This document shows, piece after piece, positions 51,602 to 54,383 of a stretch of DNA of 54,383 nt. Both the position numbers and the translations under genes were made by a program. The stretch comes from Terriglobia bacterium (lineage in GTDB: Bacteria; Acidobacteriota; Terriglobia; Terriglobales; Acidobacteriaceae): the NCBI GenBank assembly GCA_020072845.1, contig JAIQGF010000020.1, positions 1 through 54,383 of the forward strand, read 5' to 3'. Below the pieces are notes generated by a model. That model did not search any database, was not told where the DNA came from, and was given only the letters and a program-made list of their open reading frames with translations. Each line of letters opens with the position of its first letter. The first letter of the stretch is position 1.

Positions 51602-52531
51602 TTAATCAATTTCCGGCAGGGAGGCCAACATGCGGCCCGCCTGCTCGCGAATAAAGTCGCTGCGCTCCTCCGCGGCCAGCTTCTGCAACACCATCCGCAC
51701 GGCGCCGTCGGCGCGTACCGGTTGCAGGAAGCTAATGGCCTCGGCGCGGACGCCCGGATTGGTGTCGTTCTGCAACGCTTGCAGGATGGCATCGCGCACG
51801 CCGGTATCTTCCTTGATGTAGGGCGCCAGGGATTCCAGCGCCTTCAGGCGCACGCCGGGGTTGGTGTCGTAGAGCAACGACGCCTTCAACATCTCGCGGA
51901 TACGCGATTCATCGGGCTTCTGCGACAGCAAGTCCACCGAGTTCTGACGCACCCCGGGGTTGTAGTTGTTGCGCGCGGCAAACAGCAGCAGTTGTTGGAT
52001 GCGCTCGTCGTTGAGCGAGCCTTCCGCACGCTGCGGCGTGACCGTGTCGTACTTGATTTCCACCTTGCCGCTCCCCGGGACCTGACTGATCTCGCGAATG
52101 CCGGCAATCGAGGCCTCCGCCGGGGCCGTCCCGGTTCCTGATCCCACGAGTTGACCGCCGATGCGCGGCACCAGCCGCCACGCCGTCCCAATGCCGCCGG
52201 CGAATCCCAGGATCAGCAGCACCGCCGCCAGCGCCGGCGAGAATTTCATCTGCCGCAGCCAAACCATGGGATCGATCAGCCGCCACCCGCGCTGCGGTTC
52301 GGCCGTCTCCAGCGCTTCCTGCAAACGCATGCGCGAGGCGGCGAGCAGATTGGGCGTGGGCTCCACGGGCGGCGTCGCCGACATGGTGGTGCGGAAGGCG
52401 CGCACGATCTCGAGCTCCGAGGCGCAGGCGCCGCATCGGCTGACGTGCTGCTCCAGCTCGTAGCGGCTGTCGTCGGGCAGCTCGTCATAAACGTACAGCG
52501 TGATGTTCGCTTTGACCCATTCGCAGTTCAT
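51602..52531 (-). CDS. Zinc-type anti-sigma factor with HEAT-like repeats
   Basis: The 309-residue protein has a ZAS zinc motif, His29-x3-Cys33-x2-Cys36 (HVSRCGAC), as in RsrA/ChrR-type anti-sigma factors, and one membrane helix (about 98-118, FSPALAAVLLILGFAGGIGT). The outer part (about 160-309) has three NPGVR repeats (NYNPGVRQNSVDLL, DTNPGVRLKALESL, DTNPGVRAEAISFL), HEAT-like helix pairs. It should hold the ECF sigma until a signal is sensed. Its start is four bases after the sigma stop, so the two are co-translated. Confidence 0.9.
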   Translation of the reverse strand: MNCEWVKANITLYVYDELPDDSRYELEQHVSRCGACASELEIVRAFRTTMSATPPVEPTPNLLAASRMRLQEALETAEPQRGWRLIDPMVWLRQMKFSPALAAVLLILGFAGGIGTAWRLVPRIGGQLVGSGTGTAPAEASIAGIREISQVPGSGKVEIKYDTVTPQRAEGSLNDERIQQLLLFAARNNYNPGVRQNSVDLLSQKPDESRIREMLKASLLYDTNPGVRLKALESLAPYIKEDTGVRDAILQALQNDTNPGVRAEAISFLQPVRADGAVRMVLQKLAAEERSDFIREQAGRMLASLPEID

Positions 52532-52535
52532 ACCG

Positions 52536-53228
52536 TCATCTCATTTCCGCCAGGGACGCGCGCAGCTTCTGCGTGGCCCGGAACAACGTATTCTTCGCCG
52601 TCTCCTCGGTGGTATTCAGCATTTCACCGATGGTGCGCAGCTTCAGTCCCTGGTAATGCTTCAATTCAAAAACCATGCGCTCGCGCCCGGAGAGCCTGCC
52701 CAAAGCGGAGTGGATGCGCGATCCCAACTCGCGGCGCATCAGGTCGTGCTCCGGATTGCTGTGGGCGCGATCGTCGGCCACGCGGTCGATCACGCTGTAT
52801 TCCTCGCCCTCGGAGTCGGTGGCCACCGGCGCGTCTTCCTTGCGGACCTGTCTTTTCCGCAGGTGGTCGAGGCAGAGATTGGTCACGATGCGGTACAGCC
52901 AGGTATAGAAAGAGCACTCGAAGCGGAATTTGCCGACCGAGCGGTAGGCTTTCAGGAATGCTTCCTGGTAGATGTCCTGCGCGTCGGATTCCGAGCCGGT
53001 CAGGTGCAAGGCCAGGCGCAGCACCGCCTGATCGTACTGGCGGACCAGTTCCTCGAAAGCGCCGCGATTGCCCGCTTGCGCTTCGCGGATCAGGACCGTG
53101 TCGTCCACCCGCCGGATACCACTGCTTGCCATGCGCCCCCGACTGGACCAGGCGTCATTGTTGCGGGCCTGCTCCACGCGTTTCAGCTCGCCACCCGGAA
53201 ATGGGACTGCCGCCGCTTCGGCCGGCAT
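52536..53228 (-). CDS. ECF-type RNA polymerase sigma factor
   Basis: I chose the ATG at 53228 (MPAEAAAVPFPGGELKRVEQ), seven bases after GGAGA, giving 230 residues; the longer GTG start at 53267 is possible. Region 2 (about residues 65-130) has AFEELVRQYDQAVLRLALHL and ECSFYTWLYRIVTNLCLDHL. Region 4 has LSGRERMVFELKHYQGLKLR with TIGEMLNTTEETAKNTLFRA. It directs transcription of envelope-stress genes when freed from the anti-sigma encoded next. Signal and targets unknown. Confidence 0.93.
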   Translation of the reverse strand: MPAEAAAVPFPGGELKRVEQARNNDAWSSRGRMASSGIRRVDDTVLIREAQAGNRGAFEELVRQYDQAVLRLALHLTGSESDAQDIYQEAFLKAYRSVGKFRFECSFYTWLYRIVTNLCLDHLRKRQVRKEDAPVATDSEGEEYSVIDRVADDRAHSNPEHDLMRRELGSRIHSALGRLSGRERMVFELKHYQGLKLRTIGEMLNTTEETAKNTLFRATQKLRASLAEMR

Positions 53229-53467
53229 GGGTTCGTCTCCACGTCTGCTCCGCTCTGAGTCTGGCACGCCAACCTCGGGATAACTCCCCTGTACGGCTTT
53301 TTACAATCGGAGCCAATCAATTCACTGCCAATGCTTTGGACGTGGCGTGGGCCGAATGGTAAGCAGAATCATCGCAACCGTGCATTACCTGCCGCGAACG
53401 GCAATTTAAGCGTTGCCGCACACCGGCGGATGACAGCTAAATTACTGGAAAGAATATATCTTTTTGC

Positions 53468-53755
53468 CTACGCCTTGGGCAGCGACTGGGTCGGTGGGAC
53501 ATCCCGTGCGGGGGTTCGCAGGCGCCGGGCAATGGCCGAGATCAGCGCCCAGAGAAAAGCGAAGACGGCGGCGACGAGCAAGGCAAGGGCGGCGACCACT
53601 CTGACGCCCTTCGCCGATCCGGAGACCTCAAACGAGCAGGAACTCAACGGCCAGGCGACGTTCAGGTTCATGTTGCCGGCGAAATTCGCCAGCAGCGTCC
53701 ACAGGCCCGCGATCAACAACAGCAGCGCAATGATGAACCGCGAGATCGCTTTCAT
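53468..53755 (-). CDS. Small membrane protein
   Basis: Start at the ATG at 53755 (MKAISRFIIALLLLIAGLWT); the upstream open frame runs into the terminator hairpin. The 95-residue protein has two membrane helices (about 6-24 and 53-73) joined by a short loop with one cysteine. The C-terminus is basic. No family recognised. It is separated by a terminator from the ribosomal gene upstream and by about 240 bases from the ECF gene. Positions 53268-53467 hold only spacer. Confidence 0.65.
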   Translation of the reverse strand: MKAISRFIIALLLLIAGLWTLLANFAGNMNLNVAWPLSSCSFEVSGSAKGVRVVAALALLVAAVFAFLWALISAIARRLRTPARDVPPTQSLPKA

Positions 53756-53789
53756 GGAAAGAATAATGCGCGGGGCCGAAGCCCCGCGC
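53752..53789 (-). terminator. Rho-independent terminator after the L9 gene
   Basis: GCGCGGGGC / GCCCCGCGC with a TTCG tetraloop on the minus strand, followed by ATTATTCTTTCC. Just upstream (53790-53812) lies a CAGTTTC-family array. Confidence 0.85.
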
Positions 53790-53810
53790 AACTGAAACTG
53801 AAACTCAAAA

Positions 53811-54184
53811 CTACTGTTCCGGCTCCGCTTCCTTCTGCACTTCGACCTTGATCTGCGCCGTCACATCCTTGAACAGGCGCACCGGGACCTTGAACTCGCC
53901 CAGGGTCTTGAGCGGCTCGTCGAGCTGGATCTTGCGACGGTCAATGTTGAAGCCCTTCTTTTCCAGCTCGGCGGCCAGGTCGCCTGAGGTCACGGAGCCA
54001 AAGAGCTGCTCGTGCTCGCCCGAGCGGCGGTGGAAGGTGATGGTGACGCCCGCGATTTGAGCGGCCAGCGCTTCGGCGTCCGCCTTGTCCTTCTGCAGGC
54101 GGCGCACCGAGGCGGCCTTCATCTGCTCGATGACCGACTTGTTCGCCTTCGTCGCCTCGATGGCAAGCTTCTTGGGCAGCTCTG
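53811..54184 (-). pseudogene. rplI: 50S ribosomal protein L9, C-terminal part only
   Basis: From LPKKLAIEATKANKSVIEQM to the end this is ribosomal protein L9: the long connecting helix, then the C-terminal rRNA-binding domain with GSVTSGDLAAELEKKGFNID and RRKIQLDEPLKTLGEFKVPV. The N-terminal ~40 residues (normally starting MEVILKEDVE and ending RNYLLP) are missing: the sequence to the right of about 54184 belongs to another gene. The open frame continues as unrelated SRWPERTDKSLAE. I read this as a contig join or rearrangement, not a working start. Confidence 0.85.
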
Positions 54185-54204
54185 CGAGGCTTTTGTCTGT
54201 TCTC

Positions 54205-54383
54205 TCAGGCCACCTGGATGCTTTCGATGCCCAGGATACTGGCAAGTTTCCGGATCCTGGATCCTATATGCCCCACTCCTATCGCGCAATGATGGGCGGG
54301 TCCCTGACAACACCAGGCATCCATAAATTCCTTTATGCCAAGACGGAATTTATAGCGGCTGTTCGTATTGCCAATCTCGTTCT
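54205..54383 (-). CDS. C-terminal fragment of an L-fucose isomerase-like protein
   Basis: On the minus strand the last 179 bases read 58 codons to a TGA at 54205-54207: SRYKFRLGIKEFMDAWCCQG, then PAHHCAIGVGHIGSRIRKLA and SILGIESIQVA. The GPAHHCAIGVGHI motif and the LASILGIE ending match the C-terminus of L-fucose/L-arabinose isomerase-like enzymes, whose active-site histidine lies in this segment. The 5' end is beyond the window. Base composition is lower in GC than the rest, and it meets truncated L9 within about 20 bases, so it is probably foreign. Confidence 0.7.
   Translation of the reverse strand, partial: NEIGNTNSRYKFRLGIKEFMDAWCCQGPAHHCAIGVGHIGSRIRKLASILGIESIQVA

Overview
The window is high-GC, gene-dense chromosomal DNA. 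It most likely comes from a soil-type Acidobacteriota (Koribacter/Terriglobia-like). This is an inference from gene content (tgt-yajC-secD-secF, tonB-exbB-exbD-exbD-TPR, a DUF4097/PDZ/anti-sigma/ECF cluster, glycine-zipper lipoproteins) and from the many low-complexity intergenic inverted repeats. No rRNA, tRNA or CRISPR array was seen. The right-hand 180 bases look foreign to the rest, so the window is probably a metagenome-type contig with a chimeric end.

Layout. 0.2-2.3 kb: a CxxC protein, a DUF3891/DUF488 pair and a lipoprotein cytochrome c. 2.5-9.4 kb: cold-shock protein, an MFS exporter divergent from a TetR regulator with a palindrome between them, lipoyl synthase, a YhaM-type HD exonuclease overlapping a BlaI-type repressor, a glycine-zipper lipoprotein, a HAD hydrolase and a short Trm112-like protein. 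9.7-15.3 kb: small and secreted proteins, a CDF metal exporter, two unknown genes behind a Fur-box-like palindrome, and a HIT hydrolase. 15.6-21.0 kb: ribosomal protein S1 with a clear sigma-70 promoter, a DsbA-like thioredoxin and a SurA-like foldase lipoprotein. 21.2-23.4 kb: a lower-GC, defence-like insert made of a DNA-methyltransferase start remnant, a HEPN-like protein and a convergent putative PD-(D/E)XK-like protein. 23.5-27.3 kb: a membrane HExxH protein, thymidine kinase, a nucleoside deoxyribosyltransferase and a YgiB/YgiC-like pair. 27.4-38.7 kb, all leftward: acyl-CoA carboxylase biotin carboxylase and carrier, the TonB energy-transduction operon with a TPR lipoprotein, and tgt-yajC-secD-secF. 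38.8-45.8 kb: a thioesterase, membrane proteins and a molybdenum-cofactor set (mogA, moaC, moeA) with an embedded response regulator. 45.9-53.8 kb: a GAF-GAF-GGDEF diguanylate cyclase, an M20 amidohydrolase, and an envelope-stress-like block (ECF sigma, zinc anti-sigma with HEAT-like repeats, DUF4097 protein, PDZ protein). 53.8-54.4 kb: the C-terminal part of ribosomal protein L9, joined abruptly to the C-terminal end of a sugar-isomerase gene.

The most distinctive feature is a set of about 25 intergenic repeat elements. Most are inverted pairs of degenerate 6-9 bp tandem arrays, each with its own motif (TCGATGG, CAGTTT, GTAATTT, CACAGAG and others), and some are composites that share the same module order at distant sites. 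One composite lies in frame inside tgt and adds about 43 residues. Others seem to supply the C-terminal tails of tgt and moaC. The second point of interest is the compact HEPN/nuclease-like insert beside a decapitated methyltransferase.
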